Part shown: one piece after another, positions 1 through 9,174 of the stretch
Position numbering within the stretch: the stretch's first letter is position 1
Layout: each line of letters begins with the position of its first letter
Assembly: GCF_000152265.2 (NCBI RefSeq)
Contig: NC_021592.1
Location: forward strand, 1,240,001-1,304,000
Source: Ferroplasma acidarmanus Fer1
Lineage (GTDB): Archaea > Thermoplasmatota > Thermoplasmata > Thermoplasmatales > Thermoplasmataceae
Length of the DNA stretch: 64,000 nt
Direction: 5' to 3'
Notes under the pieces: generated by a model
What the model saw: only the letters and a program-made list of their open reading frames with translations
Told to the model about the DNA's origin: nothing
Database searches by the model: none
Translations under genes and position numbers: made by a program

Positions 1-28
1 TTAATATACATTGAAATAATTATCTCTG

Positions 29-547
29 ATGTATTTAGATTTAGTTATTTCACAGTCAGAACATAACATACTATTTTTGATTCTTCTCTCCATACACGTT
101 CTTTCAGCTATAACATTTGTAGGAGGATCCATATTTATATGGTTGATACTGTGGCCTGCATCATACAAAATGAACGATGATAAGTTGAGGACCCGGCTTC
201 TGGGTTTTGTGGGGCACAGATTTGCATTCTGGACTAATTTAACCCTGGGCCTGCTTATCCTGACAGGGTTATTGATGACCTACCGGTATGTGCTAAATCC
301 TTCTCTATACTTTCAAAGCACTGGCGGTGAATTGCTTTTCTCTGCAGAAATATTGATAATAGCCATGGTTATTATTATGTACGGAAATAATATTTACCAC
401 GGGAAACTCATCGTCCGGTTAAACGAGCAGGGTAAACTGGAAGAGGTTAAGAAAATAAGAAAAGTGACACATATATATTCTATGATAACCATGGTATTAT
501 TAATCATCATAGTTTTATTGATGGTATCTATAACTGTTTACCACTGA
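29..547 (+). CDS. Small integral membrane protein, CopD-like
   Basis: A 172-residue protein with four hydrophobic segments (about residues 13-38, 68-84, 103-118 and 150-170). A histidine in the first helix and GH/H residues after the first loop recall the CopD/HemJ-like four-helix membrane proteins, some of which bind haem or copper; that link is only by general pattern. A TATA-like TAATATA at 2-8 lies about 24 nt before the ATG, which suits a leaderless transcript. The gene is convergent with the rps7 operon and has no operon partner inside the window. Function unknown. Confidence 0.7.
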   Translation: MYLDLVISQSEHNILFLILLSIHVLSAITFVGGSIFIWLILWPASYKMNDDKLRTRLLGFVGHRFAFWTNLTLGLLILTGLLMTYRYVLNPSLYFQSTGGELLFSAEILIIAMVIIMYGNNIYHGKLIVRLNEQGKLEEVKKIRKVTHIYSMITMVLLIIIVLLMVSITVYH

Positions 548-636
548 TATTACAATTTAACTTCTAAATATCTACTTTGCAGTATGTCTAAAATTTTTTT
601 ATATCTGAATAAATAAAAAAACAAAAATTTGAAAGA

Positions 637-1200
637 TTACCTTGCAGAAGCTGCAACTCTTTCAATTTCTTCCTTTTTGCTTATTGCAAATGAGTTTGCG
701 TCATTTCTGGCAGCAAGTAGAATCTCATTGGCAAGACAATCCTGGATATGGATTTTATGTTTGAATGATGCCTTCGTAGCTCCCCTGGCTATATTCCTGA
801 GAGCCTCATCAAGCCTTCTGGATGGAGAAACATCAACTGATTTTGGTACGGCAATTCCACCATACTTTAACCTTGTTACTTCTTCCCTGGGTGCGGAATT
901 CTCTATTGCAGATACAAGTATCTGAACTGGGTTCTGCTTGGTTTTTGTAGCTATGATATCAAATGCCTGGCTCATTACTTTATATGCTGAATACTTTTTT
1001 CCTGTCCACTTCTCGGTTCTCATCAGGTTATTAAGCAGCCTTTCAATTGTATTGACATTTCTTTTTCCTGACAGATAATTGGAAAACCTTCCGCCAGTAT
1101 CTAAATTAAGATATGATGTTAAATTTATATACGTTGCAAGCCCCTGATCCTTTATCTGTATGCCCGAAACGTCATATTTATTCATTATTAATTGTTCCAT
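637..1200 (-). CDS. rps7: Small ribosomal subunit protein uS7
   Basis: Ribosomal protein S7, 187 residues, the usual archaeal length, which binds the 3' major domain of 16S rRNA and nucleates assembly of the 30S head. The conserved C-terminal part ([20 protein letters not shown], then an Arg-rich helix) is clear. The start is set by a GGTGA site that overlaps the stop of the upstream S12 gene, 4 nt apart, so the two are translationally coupled. It is the last gene of UPF0179-GTPase-S12-S7. The usual archaeal neighbours of this pair (EF-2, NusA, L30e, RNA polymerase subunits) are not present on either side. Confidence 0.97.
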   Translation of the reverse strand: MEQLIMNKYDVSGIQIKDQGLATYINLTSYLNLDTGGRFSNYLSGKRNVNTIERLLNNLMRTEKWTGKKYSAYKVMSQAFDIIATKTKQNPVQILVSAIENSAPREEVTRLKYGGIAVPKSVDVSPSRRLDEALRNIARGATKASFKHKIHIQDCLANEILLAARNDANSFAISKKEEIERVAASAR

Positions 1201-1204
1201 GAAA

Positions 1205-1633
1205 TCACCTTACTGTTTTCTCCTTTCTTCCACGCACAAGCTCGTTAAGTGATATGCCATTAACTTTAATGACTTTGAACCTTACTCCGGGTATATCTCC
1301 TTTACTTCTGCCCATTCTTCCGCCTATGCCTTCCACCATAACTTCGTCATGTTCATCTATATAGTTAATTGCTCCATCTCCGGGGGCAAAGGCGGATAAC
1401 TGCCTTCCATTTTTTATTAACTGTATTTTGACACATTTTCTAATTCCGGAGTTGGGCTGCTTAGCCTCTATTCCTACCTTCTCTATAACTATGCCCTTGG
1501 CCTGTGGGGACCCTTCAAGGGGATCGCTTTTCCTTCTAAGATCAAGCATTCTCCTCTTATAATCACGATCCGACCACGCATAATGTTTCCTTGCTTTCAT
1601 CAATTTTTTTCCTGCATTCATACCATTGGGCAC
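1205..1633 (-). CDS. rps12: Small ribosomal subunit protein uS12
   Basis: Ribosomal protein S12, 142 residues, part of the decoding centre of the 30S subunit. The hallmark [15 protein letters not shown] segment (around residues 58-72) and the C-terminal [15 protein letters not shown] are present. The start at [10 protein letters not shown] matches the archaeal N-terminus (M-x-NG-x-x-AG-x-K). Stop TGA lies inside the Shine-Dalgarno site of rps7, and only 4 nt separate it from the upstream GTPase, so it is a middle gene of the operon. Confidence 0.97.
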   Translation of the reverse strand: MPNGMNAGKKLMKARKHYAWSDRDYKRRMLDLRRKSDPLEGSPQAKGIVIEKVGIEAKQPNSGIRKCVKIQLIKNGRQLSAFAPGDGAINYIDEHDEVMVEGIGGRMGRSKGDIPGVRFKVIKVNGISLNELVRGRKEKTVR

Positions 1634-1637
1634 TATA

Positions 1638-2813
1638 TCACCTTGAATTTGAAATTATCTTGATAACGTCATTATTTAATAATTTATAATCTTTTCCAAT
1701 TACTCTCTTGGTTCTTCCGTTCACTGCCCTTATAAAGTTCTTTCCTATATCCGTGTGTATTTTATATGCCATATCCAGTGCTGTATCGCCATCCTTCATC
1801 AGGTAAGCATCAGGAAGCACATTGCCATTTTTATCCTCCCATTTTGTTTCATCCAGAACTGGATATACTACAATATACCCCAGTGATTTTATTATTGAAG
1901 TGAGAACATCATAAAATCGCATGATCTCTCCATTCCTGTACTTTTCCTTTATCCTGTTAAGAACGGTTTTCTGGGCTTCTCCAGATTTATCCGTAAAGGT
2001 AAAATCAATTGCATCAGAACTTATATAGCCGTTATTATATGCCTTTTCTATTAAAAGCTCGTATTCTGCTGAAATCAGATACATTTTATTTTCTCTTTCT
2101 TTAAGTGCCTTTATTGAGTCATCCGTTAACAGGTCTAATTTATTTCCTATGCTGAACACGGGTTTAACATATTTAAGGATGGCCTCAGAGAACCTGTTAA
2201 TGTCATTATCTGTCCAGTGTATAAGCTTGTCCGGGAACGATTCCTTAGTCATTATAAAACTAACATCCTTTTCACTTAAACCGAATGTTGCTGCTTTCTG
2301 GAGAATTTTGACATCCAGGCGTTCCGGGCTATTATCTTCCTTCCTTGCAAATTTTTGCCAATCCTTAGAAATTTTTCCATTCATCCAGCTTATTATCTCA
2401 TTGTTTACAAACTTGATATCATCCAGGGGGTCATGGCCGCTCTCTGAAGGGTTTCCCTCCATATCAGTCATGCCGGACGCATCAAAAAGATTGATTATTA
2501 AATCTGCATCACGTATATTGTCAAGAAACTCATTGCCCATGCCCTTTCCTTCACTGGCACCCTCTATTAGCCCCGGGACATCTATTATTTCTACCGGGAT
2601 GTATCTTATTCCATCCAGGCATTTGCCTTCTCTTGGATTGCATTTTGCATTTATCTCATTTTCAGGGCATTTGTCCTTGACAAAGGAAATACCAACATTA
2701 GGCTTAATGGTGGTGAATGGATAATTTGCTATATCTACATCTATTGATGTAATAGCCGAAAATAAAGTTGATTTGCCAGCATTTGGCTTCCCGATTAATC
2801 CAATCTTTAACAT
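1638..2813 (-). CDS. OBG/YchF-type GTPase with TGS domain
   Basis: A 391-residue P-loop NTPase of the OBG/YchF branch. The Walker A motif GKPNAGKS is at residues 8-15, the YPFTT switch region at 31-35, the G3 motif DVPG at 78-81 and an NKLD motif near residue 225; the C-terminal 80 residues form a TGS domain, usually linked to RNA or ribosome binding. Family members act in translation or ribosome quality control, which fits its place directly before S12 and S7. It begins within the stop codon of the UPF0179 gene (TAATG), so translation is probably coupled. Confidence 0.9.
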   Translation of the reverse strand: MLKIGLIGKPNAGKSTLFSAITSIDVDIANYPFTTIKPNVGISFVKDKCPENEINAKCNPREGKCLDGIRYIPVEIIDVPGLIEGASEGKGMGNEFLDNIRDADLIINLFDASGMTDMEGNPSESGHDPLDDIKFVNNEIISWMNGKISKDWQKFARKEDNSPERLDVKILQKAATFGLSEKDVSFIMTKESFPDKLIHWTDNDINRFSEAILKYVKPVFSIGNKLDLLTDDSIKALKERENKMYLISAEYELLIEKAYNNGYISSDAIDFTFTDKSGEAQKTVLNRIKEKYRNGEIMRFYDVLTSIIKSLGYIVVYPVLDETKWEDKNGNVLPDAYLMKDGDTALDMAYKIHTDIGKNFIRAVNGRTKRVIGKDYKLLNNDVIKIISNSR

Positions 2814-3253
2814 TAAGATTCAACTTCCCGCATATCATATCCCTTCGGGCAGCTTATTTTCCCTATTATCTTTTTAACAACAATTTTCTTATTGCCTTTC
2901 AGGTTCAGAAGGTTGCATTTTTCTATATTGGGGCATGTTAAATAATCACATTTCATACTTCGCAATTCCATTGAAGAGCCTTCCATCAGACGTTTTCCGT
3001 TCTGTACATTGTATGTGTTCTCAACTTCCTCTACATCAATTGTGGAAACTTTATTTGTGTCATAAATAAAGCAGGGATTAATCTGTTCCTTTACTTCTTT
3101 AATTCTATAAGATTTTCCAGGTTCCAGGTTGAAGCAAACGTTTCTAATTTTGCACTCATCGCATTTTCCAGCTAAAGGCCCTCTGAATGTGAACACTAAA
3201 TCTTTTTTAGCCAGGTTTACACCAATTAAACTTATTTTATTCAATTTGATCAT
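2813..3253 (-). CDS. UPF0179 family cysteine-rich protein
   Basis: A 146-residue protein resembling the archaeal UPF0179 family. Eight cysteines (31, 34, 40, 61, 102, 107, 113, 135) sit in two clusters, C-x2-C-x5-C and C-x4-C-x5-C, which suggest metal or iron-sulfur binding; no biochemical role is established. It is the first gene of the operon with the GTPase, S12 and S7. An insertion sequence ends just upstream, about 55 bp before its ATG, so the promoter core (a TATTATA-like element near 3286-3295) was left in place. Confidence 0.82.
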   Translation of the reverse strand: MIKLNKISLIGVNLAKKDLVFTFRGPLAGKCDECKIRNVCFNLEPGKSYRIKEVKEQINPCFIYDTNKVSTIDVEEVENTYNVQNGKRLMEGSSMELRSMKCDYLTCPNIEKCNLLNLKGNKKIVVKKIIGKISCPKGYDMREVES

Positions 3254-3308
3254 ATTCCATAAAATTATATGGTTTATTAAAGTTATGATATAATACCCGG
3301 AGTTTAAA

Positions 3309-3323
3309 TCTTTCTGTTTGAAC
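3309..3323. repeat. Left copy of 15-bp IS target duplication
   Basis: TCTTTCTGTTTGAAC occurs here and again at 4306-4320 in the same orientation, immediately outside the inverted repeats of the IS481-type element. An identical pair of this length argues for a recent insertion. Confidence 0.85.
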
Positions 3324-4305
3324 TGTACTGTCCCATTATTATTTCCTTTATATACTGTATGAATTTATATTTTTTCATTTTACCACCATTTTATTTTTAT
3401 ATGCCATTGCTGGTGTAACTATATTATCACCATCTGACAGTGAGTCATGCATCCTTTCATAGTTGTAATGGTATACTACCTCTTCCCAGGTACTGAAATA
3501 TGGCCTTAAACGTTTTATGGTATAGTTTAATCTCTCCAGTTTTCCATTTGTTTCAGGGTGTTTTACCCTTCCAAGTATGTGTTTTATATTACTGTTATCT
3601 AAGTATTCCTGGAACTTATTGTGATCTCCAGGTATTCCATTCTTACCATTTGAAAAGAACTGTGTTCCATGGTCTGTTAATATCTCTTCAGGCTTACCGT
3701 AAGTGTTTATTGCTATTTCCAGTGCTTCTATTGTATTATCTATTGTTTCCTCACCGTATATTCCCATTCCTACTATGAACCTTGAAGCATCATCTTCTAT
3801 TATTATTAACTTCTCACTGTCACTGTATTTAGTCCAGTCCATATGCCATAGTGAGTTGCTATGTTTCCTCTCATATTTTATATATTTTCTCTGTTTCTTC
3901 TTATTATTGCTGTTATCAACCATATTTAATAATAACAGTATTCTGTATATATTGTTTTTAGCTATTATTATCCCCTTTCTTTTAAGGTATTTCCTTATTC
4001 TTTCAGGTCCTGACATAGGGTATTCATATCTTATTTTTTTAACTATTTCTATATCCTTGCTGTTTAATTCCCTATGTTTCCTTTTACCTATTGTATATTC
4101 TCCATTATCCCTGTATTTTTTGTATATGTAATTTACATACCTTGTTGTTATTTTCATTTCCTTAGCTATTTCTGTAGATGATCTTCTCTTATTTTTCTCC
4201 CTTATTATATATTTTATTTTTTTCTCATTTAACTTCATTCTGGGCTTATATTCTTTTATTATATTTTTAGAGGGTATATATAGGAAATATTTACGGGACA
4301 ATATA
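3324..4305 (-). mobile_element. IS481-type insertion sequence, about 982 bp
   Basis: A complete element. Its ends are imperfect inverted repeats of about 33 bp: the left end begins TGTACTGTCCC and the right end, read inward, TATATTGTCCC, with 26 of 33 positions matching by eye. It is flanked by a 15-bp direct repeat (TCTTTCTGTTTGAAC) taken as the target duplication, within the 4-15 bp known for IS481. It holds one transposase gene. Insertion was just upstream of the UPF0179-GTPase-S12-S7 promoter. Confidence 0.85.
3375..4238 (-). CDS. IS481-family transposase (rve integrase core)
   Basis: DDE transposase of 287 residues. The N-terminal third is a helix-turn-helix region (STEIAKEMKITTRYVNYIY), followed by the integrase core. 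The catalytic residues visible are D134 (HMDWTKYS), D189 (LTDHGTQF) and E235 in the PETNGKLER motif typical of IS481/IS3. The ATG at 4238 was chosen; an in-frame TTG at 4301, inside the terminal repeat, would add 21 residues. The frame is intact, so the element may be active. Confidence 0.88.
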   Translation of the reverse strand: MKLNEKKIKYIIREKNKRRSSTEIAKEMKITTRYVNYIYKKYRDNGEYTIGKRKHRELNSKDIEIVKKIRYEYPMSGPERIRKYLKRKGIIIAKNNIYRILLLLNMVDNSNNKKKQRKYIKYERKHSNSLWHMDWTKYSDSEKLIIIEDDASRFIVGMGIYGEETIDNTIEALEIAINTYGKPEEILTDHGTQFFSNGKNGIPGDHNKFQEYLDNSNIKHILGRVKHPETNGKLERLNYTIKRLRPYFSTWEEVVYHYNYERMHDSLSDGDNIVTPAMAYKNKMVVK

Positions 4306-4320
4306 TCTTTCTGTTTGAAC
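4306..4320. repeat. Right copy of 15-bp IS target duplication
   Basis: Second copy of TCTTTCTGTTTGAAC, identical to 3309-3323. Restoring one copy would place the pre-insertion sequence between the UPF0179 promoter and the non-coding stretch that follows. Confidence 0.85.
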
Positions 4321-4661
4321 GATAAACTTCAATAACTGTACAGGCAACTTCCGGGATTCCCGGTTTTTCTTATGCCTTATTGTTGATGTTAAATGGTATA
4401 GGGCACATAATTATACAGAAATTGAAGTTATGTGCTGTATTACTTTACGTTTTCCCTTGATGCCAGTTTAAGTGCCGGTGAACAATAAGAAATCTACTGT
4501 CTCATAGCAGAAAACCCCGGTTTAGAGAGATGCCACAGAACGAACAGTTTTTTTGCAGCAGTAAATCTCACCGTTATAATTTGTATGAAATCCCTATATG
4601 CATTTAATAGCTGGTTCAAAGTTGCCAGCAAATATGTGGAGCTACTACTAAAATATAAAAC
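4321..4661. other. Non-coding stretch after the IS
   Basis: About 340 bp with no open frame I can support. It holds a GC-rich hairpin followed by T residues at 4351-4368 and some mixed-composition sequence that could be decayed mobile DNA, but no remnant was identified. It ends at the stop codon of the G1P dehydrogenase gene. Confidence 0.5.
4351..4368 (+). terminator. Terminator-like GC hairpin with T-tract
   Basis: CCGGGATTCCCGG is a perfect 13-nt inverted repeat followed at once by TTTTT on the + strand. It has the shape of an intrinsic terminator, yet no + strand gene ends here, so it may be a relic of the pre-insertion locus. Confidence 0.4.
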
Positions 4662-5714
4662 TTATATTACTCCAGTCAGCTTTAATGCATTTCTGGAAAC
4701 TTCCTCATTCAGGTCTGTTTCCCCAAGTATGGTATATCTCTGGGGCCTCAGCCGGTGGGCAATAGATAATGCCTTAATGGCGATTTCGTCCGGTATCCCA
4801 TAATCCTTTGCCTTTGTTGATACACCTATTTTTTTGTATGTATCGTAAAGCATTTTCCAGTCTCCCCCGTGGAGATACATTGACACAAGAGACCCCATTG
4901 CAACCTGTTCACCATGCATCGCATTTCCGCTTCCAAGAATTTCAAGTGCATGTGCAAATAAATGCTCGCTGCCACTGGCGGGTCTGGAAGAACCGGCTAT
5001 TGCCATTGCTGTACCCGATGCGAGTATCTGTTTTGTTATCATCCATATACTGGCTTCAAGCCCTGGCTGGATCATATTTGCATTTTCTATAAGCTCTCTG
5101 GATGAATATTCAGATATAACTGCGGCAGTAGTACTGAATATTTCGCCCTTTATACGGTTGGCCATTTTCCAGTCCATTACTGCGGTAATATTGGCTATTA
5201 CGTCGGAAGCACCTGCAGCAGCAAAACGATATGGTGCCTTTGCCATGATTTCTGTATCTGCCACAATTGCAGTTGGCATTGCAGCTTCGATTGATAGGAA
5301 CGATTTCCCATCATATATTGAAGCCCTGGGAGAAGCGATCCCATCATGGCTCGGAGCAGTAGGAAAACTTATAAAAGGAACATTTAAATCAAAGGCAATC
5401 TTTTTCCCCATGTCTATTTTAGATCCACCCCCAACACCAATAACGAGGCCTACTTTAATATCAGCTATTTCTTCTCTGGCACTTTTTATTGCATCCATAG
5501 TTGCGTTGCCAGAAAATAAAACATAGTGCTTAAGTCCTTCCAGTTTATTCACCACAGCCTCACCGGCTATCCTGTATGTTTTTTGCCCTGTAATTACCAA
5601 AATTGTTCCGGATTTCAAATTTTTCTCAGCCACTATGCGCATGCTATCTATGGCGTTGTGGCCTATGTAAACATCATTCGGGAAATGCATAGCCTTTGTT
5701 TTATTGAATTCCAT
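4662..5714 (-). CDS. egsA: sn-glycerol-1-phosphate dehydrogenase
   Basis: Makes sn-glycerol 1-phosphate from dihydroxyacetone phosphate with NAD(P)H, setting the archaeal stereochemistry of the lipid glycerol backbone. The 350-residue length is typical. The nucleotide-binding GGGSKID is at residues 95-101, and likely zinc ligands are D171, H251 (SEHLFAHAL) and H267 (AMHGEQ), the Asp/His/His set of this family. It is a single gene. The window also holds the prenyl synthase and tetraether synthase of the same lipid pathway, though not in one operon. Confidence 0.95.
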   Translation of the reverse strand: MEFNKTKAMHFPNDVYIGHNAIDSMRIVAEKNLKSGTILVITGQKTYRIAGEAVVNKLEGLKHYVLFSGNATMDAIKSAREEIADIKVGLVIGVGGGSKIDMGKKIAFDLNVPFISFPTAPSHDGIASPRASIYDGKSFLSIEAAMPTAIVADTEIMAKAPYRFAAAGASDVIANITAVMDWKMANRIKGEIFSTTAAVISEYSSRELIENANMIQPGLEASIWMITKQILASGTAMAIAGSSRPASGSEHLFAHALEILGSGNAMHGEQVAMGSLVSMYLHGGDWKMLYDTYKKIGVSTKAKDYGIPDEIAIKALSIAHRLRPQRYTILGETDLNEEVSRNALKLTGVI

Positions 5715-5909
5715 TGACTTATGATATTCAATTAGAATATAAATTTACGTATTACCGGCTTTTTTGAAGTTTTTCAATATACTTTCACCGGTTTTTATAA
5801 AACATTGAATTTTTTTATTCAATATACCGGAAATAAGAAATTTTGGAAGTATAAATTGTATGAAACTATTTTTATTATATGTTTATATATTATCATGCAA
5901 TTCGTAATG

Positions 5910-5918
5910 TTTAAATAT
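5910..5918 (+). promoter_or_regulatory. TATA box for the 142-residue membrane protein
   Basis: TTTAAATAT centred about 25 nt upstream of the ATG at 5939, with no Shine-Dalgarno site between them. The spacing suits an archaeal leaderless transcript starting at the initiation codon. Confidence 0.55.
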
Positions 5919-5938
5919 GTCAGACAATTAATATTAAT

Positions 5939-6367
5939 ATGAACAGGTACAATACATTTTTTTCTGCTGGCCTTGCTATAGTGGTGCTGACATACCTGTT
6001 TATTTTCCTTCTTCCTGGCAATAGCCTTTCAAAATATTTTCAATCCGGATACTATTACGGCATAATACCAAGAATATTTCCTATATTTTTAATATTCGGT
6101 GATGTATTTGTTGTTGCCGGACTTCTATTCCCTCTCAGAAATTTCAATAAACATAAAGATTATCTTGTGACAGCAGCGGCAATTTTCATAGTTGCAGGAG
6201 TTTTATTTGCCCTGGTGCTTCATGTATCTCCCCTGGACGGAAGCCAGGATAATGGGCTTAAAGCGGGATACCTGATTGTTGAAGGTGTTATACTCCTATT
6301 TTTCACTTTGATTATATCATATTATATTTCTGCAGATTCACCTGGCAGTGATAATCTACTGGCATAG
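5939..6367 (+). CDS. Four-helix membrane protein of unknown function
   Basis: A 142-residue hydrophobic protein with four predicted membrane helices (about residues 8-26, 43-65, 75-95 and 108-130) and a short polar C-terminus. No motif or family was recognised. It has its own TATA box (leaderless start) and ends about 50 bp before the Xer recombinase gene, which has a separate AGGTGA site, so the two could share a transcript. Confidence 0.7.
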   Translation: MNRYNTFFSAGLAIVVLTYLFIFLLPGNSLSKYFQSGYYYGIIPRIFPIFLIFGDVFVVAGLLFPLRNFNKHKDYLVTAAAIFIVAGVLFALVLHVSPLDGSQDNGLKAGYLIVEGVILLFFTLIISYYISADSPGSDNLLA

Positions 6368-6418
6368 GGTGGAGTAGAAAAAAAGATAAAAATAATAGGT
6401 GATAATATATACACAATA

Positions 6419-7261
6419 ATGGATATTAACCGTGAATTGAAATCATTTGAACGGTTCATGATTACCGAAAGAAAAAGCTACTATACAATAAAGGAATATA
6501 AATTCCTTATATCCGGTTTCCTCTCATATTGCAATAAAGACCTTTCTTCAATTGATTTTGACGATGTAGAAAATTACAAGAATTTTATTGTAACCGAGAA
6601 GCAATATTCAAAAGCTTCACAGTATTTAGCAATGAAAGCGTTGAGATTGTATTATAAATTTAAAAATAAAAATACACCCCCAAATCTTATCCCTCCCAGG
6701 CGATCGCAAAAAATGCCTGTTTACCTGAATCAGAAAGATGCGGGGGTGCTCATAAACGGAGCCAAATCCATCCGGGATATAGCCGTAATATCAGTATTCC
6801 TGTATACGGGTATCAGGGTAAGCGAATTAACAAATTTGCAGATAGGCGATGTAGATTTTGATGAGAATATCATTTATATTCATGCAGGAAAGGGCGATAA
6901 AGACAGAATTGTAGTTATGCCGGACATTTGCCGTGAGCATATAAAATCGTATATGAAAGAACGCATCAGGATAAAATCCAGCAACAATTACCTGTTTATA
7001 TCAAATAAAAAAACAAAATTTGATACAAGTACAGTTGAAAGAATGGTGAAAAGGGTGGCAAAGAACGCAGGGATAACAAAGAATGTTACACCCCATGTAT
7101 TAAGGCACACATTTGCAACTTCCATATTGCGCAATGGCGGCGATATAAGATTTATCCAGCAAATACTGGGGCATTCAAGCCTTGCAACCACGCAGATTTA
7201 TACCCATATAGATGATAATACATTAAAAGAAATGTATTCCAGGCATATGCCAAAATATTAA
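6419..7261 (+). CDS. xerA: Archaeal Xer tyrosine recombinase
   Basis: Site-specific recombinase of 280 residues, the size of XerA enzymes that resolve chromosome dimers at dif. The N-terminal SAM-like DNA-binding domain covers about residues 1-85 and the catalytic domain the rest. All catalytic residues are visible: R133 (YTGIRVSEL), K158 (AGKGDKDR), H226 and R229 (HVLRHTFAT), H252 (GHSSL) and Y261 (TQIYTH). It overlaps the convergent prenyl synthase gene by 4 nt. No dif-like site was identified. A phage-type integrase is less likely because no att repeats or tRNA gene are nearby. Confidence 0.92.
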   Translation: MDINRELKSFERFMITERKSYYTIKEYKFLISGFLSYCNKDLSSIDFDDVENYKNFIVTEKQYSKASQYLAMKALRLYYKFKNKNTPPNLIPPRRSQKMPVYLNQKDAGVLINGAKSIRDIAVISVFLYTGIRVSELTNLQIGDVDFDENIIYIHAGKGDKDRIVVMPDICREHIKSYMKERIRIKSSNNYLFISNKKTKFDTSTVERMVKRVAKNAGITKNVTPHVLRHTFATSILRNGGDIRFIQQILGHSSLATTQIYTHIDDNTLKEMYSRHMPKY

Positions 7262-8316
7262 TTTTCTCTTTTTATAAGGTATTCCAGAAGGAAATCAAGC
7301 ATTTTTATTACTTCCTTATCCCCATCAATTTTTTCAAGTGCAGATCTTGCTATATTATTGTATTCATCTATTTTCTGTTTTGTGTAATCATATGAACCTG
7401 TTGATTTTATGAGTTCCCGGAGCCTGTTAAAATCAGAATCGCTTACATCCCCGCATTTAAGGCAGCTTTCTATGAACTCTCTGTCCTCTTTCCCTGAGTT
7501 CTCATAAGCTTTTATAATTAACAGGGTTTTTTTGCCTTCGTTAACATCACCTTTAACCGGCTTTCCTGTTTTCTCTTCTACCCCAAATATGCCCAGCATA
7601 TCATCGTAAAGCTGGAAGGCTATTCCCGCATATTTTCCAAAATCCTTTATTTCCTGGATATATTTTTTATTCCCTGAAAGATAAGCACCCATTAGCAGTG
7701 GCCCCTGCACCGTATACCGTGCAGTTTTAAGGAAATGCAACTTTGTAAGCCTCTCCTCGCTATATAAATTCTCTATTGAAGAATATATATCCAGTATCTG
7801 CCCCTTTCCAGTATCCTCTATTATCCTGGAAAATTCAAAATCGGCATCCAGCAAATTTTCAAGTTCGAAACCGGAACGTAAAAGTGCTTCATGGGAAAAT
7901 GTGTCAATAAGGTCGCCGGCGCTGATAGCAAGGTTTTCCGCAATTCTTGTAGCATCATTTCCATCCAGGCTTCCTTCTACTGCCTTATGGAAGCTTGGCT
8001 TTCCCCTGCGCATATCGCTCTGATCCATTATGTCATCATGTATAAGAAGGAAGGATTGGGCCAGTTCTATGGAAATTGAAGCCTTGATTATTCTTTCATC
8101 CTGCCCGGAGAACATATTATATCCCATGATCATTAATATTGGCCTCAAACGCTTCCCGCCATTCAATGTGAAATCGCGCAATTTGATTATTATATCTTTT
8201 ATTCTGGTATCATCACACTCATTTAATTTAAAATTAAAATATGCCTCAAGCTGCGCATTGATTTTATCCTTAAGCCCATCGAGGGTTTTTTTATAATTAT
8301 CTTCTATATTACTCAC
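7258..8316 (-). CDS. Geranylgeranyl/polyprenyl diphosphate synthase
   Basis: trans-Isoprenyl diphosphate synthase that condenses IPP with allylic diphosphates, here most likely to GGPP for ether lipids. The first Asp-rich motif DDIMD is at residues 94-98 and the second, DD, at 238-239; GGKRLRP at 53-59 binds IPP. The fifth residue before the first motif is Phe89, the bulky residue found at this place in archaeal type I GGPP synthases. Length 352 is slightly above the usual 300-330. The start is GTG. It is convergent with, and overlaps, xerA. Confidence 0.92.
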   Translation of the reverse strand: MSNIEDNYKKTLDGLKDKINAQLEAYFNFKLNECDDTRIKDIIIKLRDFTLNGGKRLRPILMIMGYNMFSGQDERIIKASISIELAQSFLLIHDDIMDQSDMRRGKPSFHKAVEGSLDGNDATRIAENLAISAGDLIDTFSHEALLRSGFELENLLDADFEFSRIIEDTGKGQILDIYSSIENLYSEERLTKLHFLKTARYTVQGPLLMGAYLSGNKKYIQEIKDFGKYAGIAFQLYDDMLGIFGVEEKTGKPVKGDVNEGKKTLLIIKAYENSGKEDREFIESCLKCGDVSDSDFNRLRELIKSTGSYDYTKQKIDEYNNIARSALEKIDGDKEVIKMLDFLLEYLIKREN

Positions 8317-8405
8317 TTTAGAAGGTAATAGGTTAAATTATTATTAACTTTTTTCATGATTCTCTGGACTTAATGTTAATATATAAAATATAAATACCAT
8401 ATACT

Positions 8406-9092
8406 ATGGCTGGAAATTATGTATATAATAAAGATGATGAAGCTGATGACTATAATGAGCGGGGAATATCGTACTTTAATGTTACGCAGTATCCCGATGC
8501 AGTTAAGGAATTTACAAAGGCAATTAACCTGATTAAAACCGATCCTGATTATTATATAAACAGGGCACTTGCTTACTATTCCATGCACATGTATAATGAA
8601 GCTATAAAAGATTGCAAGAGTGCAATAGCACTTAGTGCTGACAGGGGAGATTACCACAACACCCTCGGGTCTATTTATGATGATATGAACAGGTTCGATG
8701 ATGCACTGGGAGAATTTGATGCTGCAATAAAAATAGAAGATGATGTGCCTGATTACTATTATAACAGGGGCAATGTTTACTGGAGAAAGGGGGATAAAGA
8801 CCTGGCACTTGAGGATTATAACAAGGCTGTTTATTTAAACAGCGCAGACCCGGTGTTTCTGTATAAAAGGTCCCAGATATACACGGAAATGGAGAAATAC
8901 GAAGACGCGCTTGGGGACCTGGAGGATTGCATTAAACTGGCAAGGAATCCTGAATATTACAAGGATGAGGCAAATATATACATTAAAATGGGAGACAAAG
9001 CAAAGGCGCTACAGGCAGTGGACAATGCGTTAAAAAACTCTCCAGAAAACCTTTCTTTGAAGGAATTAAAATCCAGAATTGAGAAAATGTAA
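8406..9092 (+). CDS. Tetratricopeptide-repeat protein
   Basis: A 228-residue protein built almost wholly of TPR units, about six, with the W/Y-G-A-F-A-P pattern in a Tyr/Asp-rich form (for example YYINRALAYYSMHMYNEAIK and YYNRGNVYWRKGDKDLALED). No signal peptide or membrane segment, so it is a cytoplasmic protein-interaction scaffold. An AT-rich TATA element (8381-8390) lies about 22 nt before the ATG. It stands alone and its partner cannot be inferred. Confidence 0.9.
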   Translation: MAGNYVYNKDDEADDYNERGISYFNVTQYPDAVKEFTKAINLIKTDPDYYINRALAYYSMHMYNEAIKDCKSAIALSADRGDYHNTLGSIYDDMNRFDDALGEFDAAIKIEDDVPDYYYNRGNVYWRKGDKDLALEDYNKAVYLNSADPVFLYKRSQIYTEMEKYEDALGDLEDCIKLARNPEYYKDEANIYIKMGDKAKALQAVDNALKNSPENLSLKELKSRIEKM

Positions 9093-9174
9093 TAATTTCT
9101 TTATGAAGAAGGAAAATAAAAATTTTATATAAAATTATTTTAGGTATTTTCCATTAAATAAATTTAATAATGCG

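Noticed and set aside
4440-4560. Possible remnant of an IS605-type tnpB end
   Set aside because: The sequence has a mixed composition that recalled such ends, but no continuous frame or motif could be confirmed.
4585-4803. Plus-strand frame at the 3' end of egsA
   Set aside because: Most of it is antisense to the conserved C-terminus of the dehydrogenase.
6397-7261. Xer gene as an integrase of a mobile island
   Set aside because: No attachment repeats, tRNA gene or other integrated-element genes flank it, and its length and motifs fit chromosomal XerA.
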